Source: Catenovulum agarivorans DS-2
GTDB taxonomy: Bacteria > Pseudomonadota > Gammaproteobacteria > Enterobacterales > Alteromonadaceae
Assembly (NCBI RefSeq): GCF_000568405.1
Contig: NZ_ARZY01000002.1
Span: 140,540 to 204,539 of the forward strand
Direction: 5' to 3'
Length of the DNA: 64,000 bases
Part shown: one piece after another, positions 44,819 to 54,380 of the stretch
Layout of the letters: every line of letters starts with the position of its first letter
How positions within the stretch are numbered: position 1 is the first letter of the stretch
Notes under the pieces: model-generated
What the model was told of the DNA's origin: nothing
What the model saw: only the letters and a program-made list of their open reading frames with translations
Database searches by the model: none
Position numbers and translations under genes: made by a program

Positions 44819-44852
44819 AACCTAATTCTTTTTAAAATTTTGAGGTGTAAAC

Positions 44853-46322
44853 GTGGATAAAGACACTAAGTTTAATATTTTCTCCTTGCAGGGGAAAATG
44901 AAAGTACTCCATATGTCATGGATTGCATTCTTTATTACCTTCGTAGTTTGGTTTAACCATGCTCCGTTGTTAGGCGCGATTAAAGATTCTTTGGGTTTAA
45001 CGGCTTCTCAAGCTAAAACCTTATTGATCTTAAACGTCGCGTTAACCATTCCTGCGCGTATCATTATTGGTATGTTGACAGATAAATTCGGCCCTCGTCG
45101 TGTTTATTCTGCTTTATTGTTCACTTGTGCTTTTCCATGTTTTATGTTCGCTTTTTCGACCACTTTCGAAATGGCAGCGTTATCTCGTTTATTACTAGGT
45201 TTTATCGGTGCGGGTTTTGTAATCGGTATTCGTATGGTGAGTGAGTGGTTCCCACATAATGAATTAGGTACTGCTGAAGGTATCTATGGTGGTTGGGGTA
45301 ATTTCGGCTCTGCTGCTGCATCTTTCACTTTGCCTGTATTAGCTTTATGGATTGGTGGTGATGACGGTTGGAGATACGCAATTGCATCTACTGGTGTAAT
45401 CTGTATTTTCTGGTCTTTTGTTTACTACAATACGGTAAGTGATACGCCTAAGGGGTCAACTTATTTCCGTCCGAAAAATATTGGTGGTATGGAAGTAACC
45501 AGCAAAGGTGATTTTGCTTTCTTAATCGTAATGAAGCTTCCTATGTACTTTGCACTAGCATTGTTAACATGGAAACTTTCTCCAAATGGTGTGTCTTTAA
45601 TCTCTGAAACTGCAGCTGTTTTAGCTTATGTTGGGCTAGTTTTATTGTTTGTTATTGATACATACAAAGCATACGACGTTAACCGCGAAATTTTTGTTAA
45701 ACCAGTTCCAGAAATTCAACGTTATAAATTTAAACAAGTAGCTGTGTTAAACATCCTATACTTTGCAACTTTCGGTTCTGAATTAGCAGTTATTTCAATG
45801 TTGCCGTTATTCTTTGCTGAAACCTTTGGTTTATCCGCTGTTGTTGCAGGTATGGTTGCTTCTGCTTACGCATTCATGAACTTAATGTCTCGCCCAGGTG
45901 GTGGTTTAATTTCTGATAAATTTGGCCGCAAGAGAACATTACTTATCTTAACTGCCGGTTTAGCCGTTGGTTATTTCGTAATGAGCTTAATTGACGCAAC
46001 ATGGCCTGTATGGGTAGCAGTTGTTGCTGCTATGGCTTGTTCATTCTTCGTACAAGCGGGTGAAGGTGCGGTATTTGCGGTAGTACCATTAATCAAACGT
46101 CGTTTAACTGGCCAAATCGCTGGTATGACAGGTGCTTACGGTAATGTGGGTGCGGTAACTTACTTAACAATTTTCTCAATGGTTGAACCTTCAACTTTCT
46201 TCTTGGTAATTGCTGCAACAGCTGTACTTGGTTTTGCAACGCTACTATTGATGGAAGAGCCTTCTGGCCATATGGCTGAAGTACGTGAAGATGGTTCGGT
46301 TGAGTTAATTAAAGTTAGCTAA
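44853..46322 (+). CDS. narK: nitrate/nitrite MFS transporter
   Basis: A 489-aa inner-membrane protein with about 12 spans of the nitrate/nitrite porter (NNP) family. [14 protein letters not shown] after span 2 is the MFS loop; the two NNP signatures correspond to [16 protein letters not shown] and [15 protein letters not shown] (glycine-rich). It brings nitrate in or exchanges nitrite, beside the ABC transporter. Start is GTG at 44853 with TGAGGTG ahead; no nearby ATG. A strong terminator follows. Its neighbour is the phosphatase/kinase gene. Confidence 0.93.
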   Translation: MDKDTKFNIFSLQGKMKVLHMSWIAFFITFVVWFNHAPLLGAIKDSLGLTASQAKTLLILNVALTIPARIIIGMLTDKFGPRRVYSALLFTCAFPCFMFAFSTTFEMAALSRLLLGFIGAGFVIGIRMVSEWFPHNELGTAEGIYGGWGNFGSAAASFTLPVLALWIGGDDGWRYAIASTGVICIFWSFVYYNTVSDTPKGSTYFRPKNIGGMEVTSKGDFAFLIVMKLPMYFALALLTWKLSPNGVSLISETAAVLAYVGLVLLFVIDTYKAYDVNREIFVKPVPEIQRYKFKQVAVLNILYFATFGSELAVISMLPLFFAETFGLSAVVAGMVASAYAFMNLMSRPGGGLISDKFGRKRTLLILTAGLAVGYFVMSLIDATWPVWVAVVAAMACSFFVQAGEGAVFAVVPLIKRRLTGQIAGMTGAYGNVGAVTYLTIFSMVEPSTFFLVIAATAVLGFATLLLMEEPSGHMAEVREDGSVELIKVS

Positions 46323-46359
46323 TTAAAGCAAACGAAAACAGTTTTAATAAAAACCGTTT

Positions 46360-46392
46360 AAGCGAAGTTCTGTACGCAGGCTTCGCTTTTTT
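46360..46392 (+). terminator. terminator of narK
   Basis: AAGCGAAG (46360-46367) with CTTCGCTT (46381-46388), then TTTT. Confidence 0.85.
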
Positions 46393-46504
46393 CATATTTG
46401 TCATTTACTTAGCTAGGCTAGATAAGTAACCTCATTTTTTAAATATGCACTGTTTTGACAAAATAGTGAGCAAACAAAGAATAATAGAGTTGAGAGACGG
46501 CACG

Positions 46505-48220
46505 ATGAAGACGCAACTAAAAGTCGCAATAGGTGGGGCAACAAGCGCAGGAATTAAACCCGTGAATCAAGATGCTTTTGCGGCACAAACACCCAAAGGG
46601 CAAGCTCTAGAATTTAAAGGCGTGGTGTTGGCAATCGCAGATGGTATTAGTAGTAGTGAACGTTCGCAAGAAGCGGCGCAACTTTCTGTTACTCAGTTTA
46701 TTAGTGACTACTATGCAACACCTGATACTTGGAATGTTAATAAATCTGCAGCTCGAATCTTAACCGCACTCAACTCTTGGTTATACAACGAAAATAATAA
46801 AAAAACCAGCCAAGATGGATTGGTGTGTACACTTTCAACCATTGTCATTAAGTCTTGTACGGCGCATCTTTTTCATGTTGGTGATAGCCGAATTCATCGT
46901 TTGCATGATGGTGAATTTACCTGTTTAACCCGTGACCATGTACATGGCACTCGTTCTGAAAACTTCTTAACCCGAGCGATGGGAATAGATAGTCATCTAG
47001 AAGTGGATTATCAGACCGTTGGTGATTTGAAAGTTGGCGATTGTTTTGTTCTTACCACTGATGGTGTACATACCTTTGTTTCAAACGATGCGATTCAAGC
47101 TGCACTCGCCAACGAGCCTGATGTCAATAAATGTGCAGAAAACCTCGTGCAGCTGGCGATTGAAAATGGCAGTGATGACAATGTGACTTGCACTATTATG
47201 CGAGTGGAAGAATTGCCACACGAAGATGTAGAAGAGGCACACAGGCGTTTAAGCAAGCTGGTTATTCCTCCTGTATTGGAAGTCGGACAAAGTATTGATG
47301 GTTTTACTGTTCGGCGAGTTCTATTTAGTGGGACACGAAGTCACGTGTACTTAGTGGAAGACAAAGATAAAAAACAGTACGCGCTTAAGATGCCGTCACA
47401 TAGTTTTAGAGAGGAGCCTGAATACTTAGATGGCTTTTTGCGCGAGGAATGGATAGGTACACGCTTAAACCATAGAAATGTTATGCGTATACATGCGCGC
47501 CCCGAAAATAGCCCTTTTATGTATCATTTATGTGAGTACCTAGGTGGTCAAAATTTACGACAATGGATGGCTGACAATCCTAAACCAAGTCTTGATGAAG
47601 TTCGCAAAATTATTACCGAAGTGGTTCATGCAATGCGATACTTTCAACGTAATGGCATGGTACACAGAGATTTAAAACCTGAGAATGTCATTATCGATAA
47701 ATTTGGCCAAATTAAGGTTATTGACTTTGGGACAGTTTCAGTAGAAGGGTTAGAAGATATTAAGAATCCAATTCAGGAGACGTGCCCCGTCGGTTCGGTT
47801 GACTATATTGCACCTGAGTATTTAATGGGTGAGAAGGGCACCTTCCAAGCCGATTTATATTCAATTGCTGTGATGTTTTACGAAATGTATGCTGGCAAAC
47901 TACCGTTTGAGATCGGTAATTTACGCAACAATATCCCAGATACGTATCAATATTGGGTTTATAAGTCTGCCAAATTACATCGGCAAGAAGTTCCGAAATG
48001 GCTCGATATAGCGCTGGAAAAAGCAACTTCGCCAAATCCTGCTTATCGTCATCAAGCGTTTTCGGAATTTTTGGCTGATATTACAACACCTAACCAAACC
48101 TTGATGTACAAGCACGAAGCGCGTCCTTTGGTTGAAAGAGACCCAGTTAAATTTTGGCAACTCAGTTGTGCCATATTGGTTCTTACAAACCTATTAACTG
48201 TATATTGGGCTTTTAATTAA
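46505..48220 (+). CDS. PP2C phosphatase-Ser/Thr kinase fusion, membrane-anchored
   Basis: A 571-aa protein. Residues 1-235: PP2C phosphatase (NQDAF with D23, ADGISS with D46, VGDSRIHRL at 125-133, TTDGV, GSDDNVT). Residues 255-525: Hanks-type kinase; the glycine-rich loop is degenerate (FSGTRSHVY), K295 in YALKMP, HRDLKPEN with D389, DFG at 407-409 and GSVDYIAPEY. A C-terminal span is at about 551-569, placing both domains in the cytoplasm. Similar fusions sit beside nitrate assimilation genes in Pseudomonas (between nirB and the nitrate transporter). It may adjust nitrate uptake or reduction, but no target is known. The ATG at 46505 is preferred over an upstream frame to 46445. Confidence 0.9.
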   Translation: MKTQLKVAIGGATSAGIKPVNQDAFAAQTPKGQALEFKGVVLAIADGISSSERSQEAAQLSVTQFISDYYATPDTWNVNKSAARILTALNSWLYNENNKKTSQDGLVCTLSTIVIKSCTAHLFHVGDSRIHRLHDGEFTCLTRDHVHGTRSENFLTRAMGIDSHLEVDYQTVGDLKVGDCFVLTTDGVHTFVSNDAIQAALANEPDVNKCAENLVQLAIENGSDDNVTCTIMRVEELPHEDVEEAHRRLSKLVIPPVLEVGQSIDGFTVRRVLFSGTRSHVYLVEDKDKKQYALKMPSHSFREEPEYLDGFLREEWIGTRLNHRNVMRIHARPENSPFMYHLCEYLGGQNLRQWMADNPKPSLDEVRKIITEVVHAMRYFQRNGMVHRDLKPENVIIDKFGQIKVIDFGTVSVEGLEDIKNPIQETCPVGSVDYIAPEYLMGEKGTFQADLYSIAVMFYEMYAGKLPFEIGNLRNNIPDTYQYWVYKSAKLHRQEVPKWLDIALEKATSPNPAYRHQAFSEFLADITTPNQTLMYKHEARPLVERDPVKFWQLSCAILVLTNLLTVYWAFN

Positions 48221-48224
48221 TTTA

Positions 48225-48252
48225 AGGCTAGAAAAAAAGACATTTCTAGCCT
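48225..48252. terminator. bidirectional terminator between convergent genes
   Basis: AGGCTAGAAA (48225-48234) pairs with TTTCTAGCCT (48243-48252); the A/T-rich flanks could serve both strands. Confidence 0.6.
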
Positions 48253-48262
48253 GAGTGTACTT

Positions 48263-50767
48263 TTACAGCGCTGTTGATATGAGCTTGCTAACGTCTAGCT
48301 CTGGTTCGATAAAGTTGTCTATGCTTGCTGGTTTGGCGATGTGATAGCCTTGGGCGTAGTCCACGCCTAATTCAATCAACAGGTTTAATGTTTCTTGGTC
48401 TTCGACAAATTCAGCAACAGATACTTTGTTGAGTGACTTAGCAATATCATGAATTGCCCTAACTAAGGCTAAATCTATTGGGTCAGTGGTGATATCTTTC
48501 ACAAAAGAACCATCGATTTTGACACTTTTGGCAGGTAACTGTTTCAGATAAGTGAAGGTACTAAACCCAGTACCGAAGTCATCGATTGAAAAGTCACAGC
48601 CAATTTGCGTTAACCTTTCAATCATTCTGACTGTTCCAGCTAAGTTGGTTAAACTGGCGCTTTCAGTTAGCTCAAAAATGATCCGTTTGGGGTTAACCCT
48701 ATATTGGCGAATTTTATGCTCAATTAGCGGTGTTAATTTTTCATCACTAAAAGCATGTGCCGATAAGTTAATTGCCATTCTGGGGATTTGAGGATACTCC
48801 GCCAGATATTTTATTGCTTTGCCAACAACTTGATGGTCAAGTAATTTGATGTCGTCTGCTCGTTCGAGTGCAGGAATAAAACTACCTGGATAAATGAGTT
48901 TGTCATCAATATTCAGACGTACCAGCGCTTCATAGTAGGCAACTTTGCCCGTTTTACAATGAATCACTGGCTGAAAGTGCAAAATAATTTGGTCGTTAGC
49001 AATAGCTTGTTGTAACTGGTGGATCCACTCTATGGTATCGCGCAGGTCTTCACTGTCGCGATCTTTTTCTGAATACACATGAACCAGATCACGACCACGG
49101 CGTTTAGCAACATATAAAGCGATATCAGCTTGTTTTAGATATTCATGACCATCTTTAGCGTTGCCATTGATGCTTGCAACACCAACACTACAGCTCAGCT
49201 TATACACTTGACCATCAAACTGATAATGACCAGACTTCACCGTGTCACATATTTGTTCAGCTAACTCGTGCGCCGCTAACATGCTGGAATGCGACAACAA
49301 CAAGGCAAATTCATCTCCACCAATACGACACAATAAATCAGAACGACGGATTTTCGATTTAATTGCGTTCGCGACTTCTTTTAACACCATATCGCCTTGG
49401 TGGTGACCCTGTGAGTCGTTGATGACTTTGAAGTGGTCTAAATCGATATACAGTAATGCGTGTGGGCCTTCGCCTCTGGAAGCTAGAATGCTTAAGCGAT
49501 TTAATTCGTTATCAAAATAGTAGCGATTATGTAAATTGGTTAAAGTGTCGTGCAACGCCAAGTGTTCAAGTTTAAATTCAGCTTGTTTGCGCTTGGTTAT
49601 GTCGTCAATTGTTGCGGTGATTAACCAATTTTGTTTTTGGTCTTGGGTGGCCGCAAAGCGTCCTTCAACCCAGATGTCGATATCATCTTGGTGTTTTAAT
49701 TTAAACTCTAAGGTACAACTTTGTACCTTGCCAGCAAGAATGTCGGTTAACGTATCCTCAACTATGCCTTGTTCGGCTTCAAACTTAGGACAAATAAATT
49801 CGATAAATGGCTGACTGATGGTTGAATCTACTGGATGGCCAGTCAGTTCGGTCCATGCTTTATTTAAGAAGTTGATTTCACCTTTGTGGCTAATTTCAAT
49901 CACCACAGTTGTCATATTATCTAATAACTGTTGGTGGGCATGGGAAATATCTCGGTAAGCTTTTTCGCGCTCTCGCAACTCTTTAACTTTGTCAGCAAAT
50001 TGGCGGTTGCTGATCATAAAATCTTCGCGGCGAGAAGCAATTTCGCAAACTCGCCGTAATTGTTCAGCTCTAAAAGGTTTGGTAATAAAGTCGGCAGCCC
50101 CTTGAATGATCATGGTTTCTGCCATGTCTATTGTGCCATGTGCTGTCATGATAATAACAGCTTGAGATGGGCTCTTGGCCATTATGTACTCTAAAACTTT
50201 TTCACCAGATAAGCCTGGTAACATAACGTCTAGCAGTACAATGTCATAACTGTTGCGATCCCATAGCTCAATGCCGCGCTCACCAGTTTCGGCGATAGTT
50301 ACATCAAACCTATGTTGGAGGATACGTTCAACTATTTCTTGGATAGACTCATTGTCTTCAACAACCAACATTGAGACTTTATCTGAGGTCGTGCGTGCTC
50401 CGCTTAGTGCTTGATCTAACACCGCATTGACTTGAGATATGTCTTCGTATGGGAGCAGCTTGTTGATGCCAAACTCGCGCGCGGTCGTTTCTGCTATATG
50501 TTCACACCATGTAGCGGCTAACACTACAATTGGAATATCGGCAGCGCAGCGAAAAATGCCAGAACGAACCATTCGAGACAAGCGCCAGCCATCTAGACCT
50601 TCGATATCAATGTCGGTAACGACAGCATGGATTGTTTGACGTCGCAAACATTGAATCGCTTCAGTACCACTTTCGGCACATATAACATCAAACTTACCTG
50701 CTGACTCAATTGTTTGCTGTATTTCTATGCAATTATCTTTATTGCTATTAACCAGTAGCAACTTCAT
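48263..50767 (-). CDS. double-receiver PAS-GGDEF-EAL c-di-GMP protein
   Basis: An 834-aa cytoplasmic protein. Order: receiver 1 (1-120, VVTDIDIEGLDG), receiver 2 (about 131-250, VLLDVMLPG and TKP), PAS (about 280-395), GGDEF (CRIGGDEFALLL), EAL (YYEALVRL, then FSIDDFGTGFS). Both output motifs are intact. Two receivers in series suggest that it gathers input from more than one kinase; none is adjacent. It is convergent with the phosphatase/kinase gene. The first receiver lacks the usual KP ending (KLLPYED), so it may not respond to phosphate in the usual way. Confidence 0.9.
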   Translation of the reverse strand: MKLLLVNSNKDNCIEIQQTIESAGKFDVICAESGTEAIQCLRRQTIHAVVTDIDIEGLDGWRLSRMVRSGIFRCAADIPIVVLAATWCEHIAETTAREFGINKLLPYEDISQVNAVLDQALSGARTTSDKVSMLVVEDNESIQEIVERILQHRFDVTIAETGERGIELWDRNSYDIVLLDVMLPGLSGEKVLEYIMAKSPSQAVIIMTAHGTIDMAETMIIQGAADFITKPFRAEQLRRVCEIASRREDFMISNRQFADKVKELREREKAYRDISHAHQQLLDNMTTVVIEISHKGEINFLNKAWTELTGHPVDSTISQPFIEFICPKFEAEQGIVEDTLTDILAGKVQSCTLEFKLKHQDDIDIWVEGRFAATQDQKQNWLITATIDDITKRKQAEFKLEHLALHDTLTNLHNRYYFDNELNRLSILASRGEGPHALLYIDLDHFKVINDSQGHHQGDMVLKEVANAIKSKIRRSDLLCRIGGDEFALLLSHSSMLAAHELAEQICDTVKSGHYQFDGQVYKLSCSVGVASINGNAKDGHEYLKQADIALYVAKRRGRDLVHVYSEKDRDSEDLRDTIEWIHQLQQAIANDQIILHFQPVIHCKTGKVAYYEALVRLNIDDKLIYPGSFIPALERADDIKLLDHQVVGKAIKYLAEYPQIPRMAINLSAHAFSDEKLTPLIEHKIRQYRVNPKRIIFELTESASLTNLAGTVRMIERLTQIGCDFSIDDFGTGFSTFTYLKQLPAKSVKIDGSFVKDITTDPIDLALVRAIHDIAKSLNKVSVAEFVEDQETLNLLIELGVDYAQGYHIAKPASIDNFIEPELDVSKLISTAL

Positions 50768-51176
50768 TAGATTGCTCTTCCTAATTTGTTATCTTTTATT
50801 ATATTTAGCGAGCGGTCTAACCCAAAAGGAGGGTAACTGATATACATTCATTTACTCCGTTGGCGTTAAATGCGTTTCACTGAGTATATGATACAAAGCT
50901 ATATTTCCCCGCTGTATCTAGCCAGAAATAGCAAAACTACTAATCAGGTTAGCAAAAAAATATTCGCTGAGCGACACATTTTTTTTACCTCTGAAGAATA
51001 AATGGTGAATTAATTACCAGAAATGGTGATATCTCGAATTTTTGTAAAAAAGATTAAACTTATGTCACTGTTGGTACGCTCTTTGCCTTTTTGACCTAAA
51101 CAGCTCAATTAAACAATTAAGTGGACACAAACGTCAGTTTTTTGACTTGAGTTAATTAAAGCGTGATAGGTCAAAT
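50768..51176. other. divergent intergenic region, no recognised element
   Basis: 409 bp between the c-di-GMP protein and the DUF1566 lipoprotein. A/T-rich, expected to hold both promoters; I see no clear -35/-10 pair, -24/-12 element, RNA or repeat. Confidence 0.5.
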
Positions 51177-52946
51177 ATGAAAATGATTAAATCCCAGCTT
51201 TGCTTGTTGCAAGCGGCGCTTATCCTAATGGTCAGTTGTTTGTTATCAAGTTGCTCAGGCTCGCTGAGTTCCGATAGCAACGATTCTGACGAACAGCAAG
51301 TATTGTCAGTTGATATTGGCAGTGACTTTGAAATAGCCATTGGTACAGAGCCTTTTACAATTAATAGTGTTGTCAAAGGTGACAAAGGCCCATTTGTGTA
51401 CAATTGGCGCACTCAGCCAGCCAATTTCGCTGAAGAGGCGTTATCTGCCACAGATACAGCGTCGGTAGATTTTGAGATCCCAGAAGAGCTAAACACTCGA
51501 ACGGACGTATTGTTATCACTGACGGTAAATGATGCTGCGGGTAATGCGGTATCTGATCAAATTATAATCACGTTAAAACCCGTCAACACCTTGCCGATTA
51601 TCAACTTAACTGTGGATGATATCGATAAAGTGGTCGATTCAGGCCAAGGGTTTAATTTTACCGCATCATGGGTCGATGCCGAAGATGGCGAAAATGTGGC
51701 AAGTGCGAGAATTTTAGTTCAGCAGCTATCCGGCATTGCGCTAGAAAATTTACCAGTCGATGGCATATTGGTGAATTTTCCATTATCGGATGATGCATCC
51801 CCAGTCGGTGCTGCTGTAGCGGATGGACAATTTGTGAATGCGTCTAGCCAAAGTGCGAGTATACGATTTACCCTTGAAGTAACAGACAAAACAGGTGGTG
51901 TTGAAACTCAATCGGTTGATGTCGAAATACTACCAAATGCAGAATCAGCACCAGTGGTTAATGCTGGCAACAATCAAGTTGTGTATGTTGGTCAGCAAGT
52001 TACTTTATCAGCATCAACCGCTTCAACTGCGAATACCCAATATAATTGGCAGCAGGTTGATGGTGAGCAACCGATTGAACTGTCTGCTAGCCAAAATCCA
52101 ATTGTTCAGTTTAGCGCGCCAGATGTTACAAGTTCGACTGTATTTGAATTTCAGGTAGTTGTAACAAACACCGCGACTAATCGGCGTAACTCCGATTTTG
52201 TTAGAGTAACAGTGCTGCCAATATCCGCTTTTGATGGCATTAATGATACAGGGATCACGACTTGTGCTGACGGTACAGGCAATGAATTAAACTGTGGGTT
52301 AACTAACTATCCCCGCCAAGACGCCGAACGTGGCCGAGATCCGGCACAAATCAATACAGGTTTAGAAAAAGCTGGGAGTGGTGAGTTAGGTTTTGATTTC
52401 ACCCTGCTAGATGCTGATGGAGAAGAGATTTTTGCTGGTACGCCTAGTTGTATTCGAGACAATGTTACAGGTTTGATTTGGGAAATAAAAACGACCACTG
52501 GTTTACGCGCGCACACCCATACTTTTACTTGGTTTGATGAAAGTGATTTAAATGGTGCAATAGAAGGAACCGAAACATCAACCGCTGCCAGCTGTTTCTT
52601 AGGTAGTAACATGAATAATTGTAATACCCAAGAATATATCAGTGCTGTCAACACTTCGGGGATGTGTGGTGGCCATGACTGGCGTTTGCCTACGGTTAAT
52701 GAGCTTGTTTCAATACTCAATTATGGCCAGGTAGAAGATAAATTAGCACTGGGCGGCGACAATACCCAACTGTGGCCAAATCACGCCAAAACGTCCACCG
52801 CATATTGGACCAGCTTGTCAGCAGTTTTTGGGGTGGCTGATAGCACGAGTCCAGAAGCGATGTCGGCTTGGGTCGTCAACCTTGCTACTGGCGACGAGCG
52901 AGCGATTCTCAAATCAAATGTCGCTCATATATTGTTAGTGAGGTAG
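51177..52946 (+). CDS. lipoprotein with Ig-like repeats and DUF1566 domain
   Basis: A 589-aa exported lipoprotein (lipobox LLSSC about residue 27). Residues about 40-365 form three to four Ig/cadherin-like beta repeats (for example GNNQVVYVGQQVTLSAS, a PKD/REJ-like strand pattern). Residues about 370-589 contain a DUF1566 (Lcl-type) domain: TGLIWE, then HDWRLPTVNELVSIL, YWTS and a late LLVR. DUF1566 proteins are surface proteins of unknown role, sometimes associated with adhesion. The next gene encodes a second DUF1566 protein, so they probably work together. Confidence 0.8.
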   Translation: MKMIKSQLCLLQAALILMVSCLLSSCSGSLSSDSNDSDEQQVLSVDIGSDFEIAIGTEPFTINSVVKGDKGPFVYNWRTQPANFAEEALSATDTASVDFEIPEELNTRTDVLLSLTVNDAAGNAVSDQIIITLKPVNTLPIINLTVDDIDKVVDSGQGFNFTASWVDAEDGENVASARILVQQLSGIALENLPVDGILVNFPLSDDASPVGAAVADGQFVNASSQSASIRFTLEVTDKTGGVETQSVDVEILPNAESAPVVNAGNNQVVYVGQQVTLSASTASTANTQYNWQQVDGEQPIELSASQNPIVQFSAPDVTSSTVFEFQVVVTNTATNRRNSDFVRVTVLPISAFDGINDTGITTCADGTGNELNCGLTNYPRQDAERGRDPAQINTGLEKAGSGELGFDFTLLDADGEEIFAGTPSCIRDNVTGLIWEIKTTTGLRAHTHTFTWFDESDLNGAIEGTETSTAASCFLGSNMNNCNTQEYISAVNTSGMCGGHDWRLPTVNELVSILNYGQVEDKLALGGDNTQLWPNHAKTSTAYWTSLSAVFGVADSTSPEAMSAWVVNLATGDERAILKSNVAHILLVR

Positions 52947-52953
52947 ATCAAAA

Positions 52954-53484
52954 ATGCTTAAGAACTTTAACCTTATTATATTGTCAACTCTGTTAATGGT
53001 TCCAATTACCAGTTGGGCATTTTGTTCAGAGGATGTTGCGACGACCGTTGATGTGACTCAATACGCAGTTGATAGCGAAAATGGTTTGGCAACAGATCCC
53101 TCAACAGGTCTGATGTGGCAAATGTGTAACTATGGTGAAACGTGGCAAGCGAGCGGGGCGCGCTGCGATGGTGTTGCTAAGAGTTTAGATTGGCAACAAG
53201 CATTACAAGCTTCAGAACAAGTTAGCATAGCAGGATACGACGACTGGCGTTTACCCAACATTAAAGAATTGATGCAAATTATTGAGCGAAGCTGTGCTGA
53301 GCCTGCGACACAAACGGCATTGTTTCCATCGATGAAAAATGAAGTTTATTGGAGCAGCACGCCTGTATTTAATAACGGGGCAGACAATTTAGTTTGGACG
53401 GTGCATTTTAAAGAGGGATCGAATGCACAAAAACAGAAAAATAATTTTAACTTTGTTCGCTTAGTCCGTAAAGTGACGCAATAG
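52954..53484 (+). CDS. secreted DUF1566-domain protein
   Basis: A 176-aa exported protein: signal peptide (cleavage after TSWA/FC, residue 23) and then one DUF1566 domain (LATDPSTGLMWQMC, DDWRLPNIKELMQI, VYWSSTPV, FVRLVRK). Same domain as in the end of the upstream lipoprotein, 7 bp away, so likely one operon and an interacting pair. Function unknown. Confidence 0.82.
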   Translation: MLKNFNLIILSTLLMVPITSWAFCSEDVATTVDVTQYAVDSENGLATDPSTGLMWQMCNYGETWQASGARCDGVAKSLDWQQALQASEQVSIAGYDDWRLPNIKELMQIIERSCAEPATQTALFPSMKNEVYWSSTPVFNNGADNLVWTVHFKEGSNAQKQKNNFNFVRLVRKVTQ

Positions 53485-53524
53485 TGCCCAAAGTGGTAAT
53501 TTTAAGATACAATTAGAGGTATAA

Positions 53525-53797
53525 ATGAAGGAGAACGAGCTCGCTACTCGTATTGTAGCCGTGGAGGGTCCTATGGTAAGTGAAGACAAAAACAAAGGTC
53601 AAAGGCATGCGAAAATGTCTCCACTTGCTTGGTTGATAGTTATCAGTGTTGCTTTGCTGCCATTGTTGGTTGCGTTTGTTTTACCGTTAATTGGTGTTGC
53701 AAATGGCTCTGTAACAGTGCTGACAATTATCACCGTGTTAATTGCAGTATTGGTTATTCAATTAATTTGGGCGCATAAAAATAACCAAAAAAAATAA
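53525..53797 (+). CDS. small two-span membrane protein, unrecognised
   Basis: 90 aa: a charged N-terminus (1-31), two hydrophobic spans (about 34-58 and 62-83) and a lysine-rich end (HKNNQKK). I do not recognise a family. The ATG at 53525 has AGAGG upstream; an internal ATG at 53573 has GGAGGG and may be the true start, giving 74 aa. It follows the two DUF1566 genes in the same direction by 40 bp. Confidence 0.6.
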   Translation: MKENELATRIVAVEGPMVSEDKNKGQRHAKMSPLAWLIVISVALLPLLVAFVLPLIGVANGSVTVLTIITVLIAVLVIQLIWAHKNNQKK

Positions 53798-53813
53798 ATG
53801 GTTAACGCAGTGG

Positions 53814-54380
53814 TTATTTGATCAAGTAATTAGGAATTTTGATATCTAAGTTTGAATCGGCATCACTGCTAAATAGCACTTTTGGCGTGTAATTTATCCA
53901 GTCAACTTGTTTGTGTATTTTACCATCTTGATTGAAAGTTAGGTGCATACTCATTCTCCAAGGGCCAAACTTCAACCCATCGTAGTTAAATGGCATAAAG
54001 TAACCACTGACAACCGCCGTGTTTTCGAATACATGGATGTCTTCAACCACAACCGCACTGACTGACGACCCCAATGATAACTTGGGATCATCCCAGTTAA
54101 AAAGCTGTCGGATTTGTGTTTTGCCCCGTGCCTTTTTGCCTCGCACAACATCTTCCACAGTGGCATTTTCGGCATAAAAGCTTAAAAAGTATTCGAAGTC
54201 TTCGTGCAGTGCATATGCCGTCATATACTGTTTTACGACGTCTTCAACCTTAACATTTGTTTGCTTGGTATCAGCCGTCTTGCTACTTTTATCAGTCAAC
54301 TGACATGCACTTAATAACAGGCATAACAATGATATAAAACAATATTTATTCGTCGTCGATAAATAATTCAAGTAGTTCAT
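53814..54380 (-). CDS. SnoaL/NTF2-like lipoprotein
   Basis: A 188-aa exported lipoprotein (lipobox LSAC, about residue 26) with a SnoaL/NTF2-type alpha-beta domain (about 47-165: YMTAYALHEDFEYFLSFYAENATVEDVVRG, shown here only to locate the first helices, then the strands FENTAVVSGYFMPF). Such domains bind small hydrophobic molecules or act as enzymes; no substrate is known. It overlaps the end of hemW by 35 bp on the same strand, so it is probably translated from the hemW mRNA. Confidence 0.7.
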   Translation of the reverse strand: MNYLNYLSTTNKYCFISLLCLLLSACQLTDKSSKTADTKQTNVKVEDVVKQYMTAYALHEDFEYFLSFYAENATVEDVVRGKKARGKTQIRQLFNWDDPKLSLGSSVSAVVVEDIHVFENTAVVSGYFMPFNYDGLKFGPWRMSMHLTFNQDGKIHKQVDWINYTPKVLFSSDADSNLDIKIPNYLIK

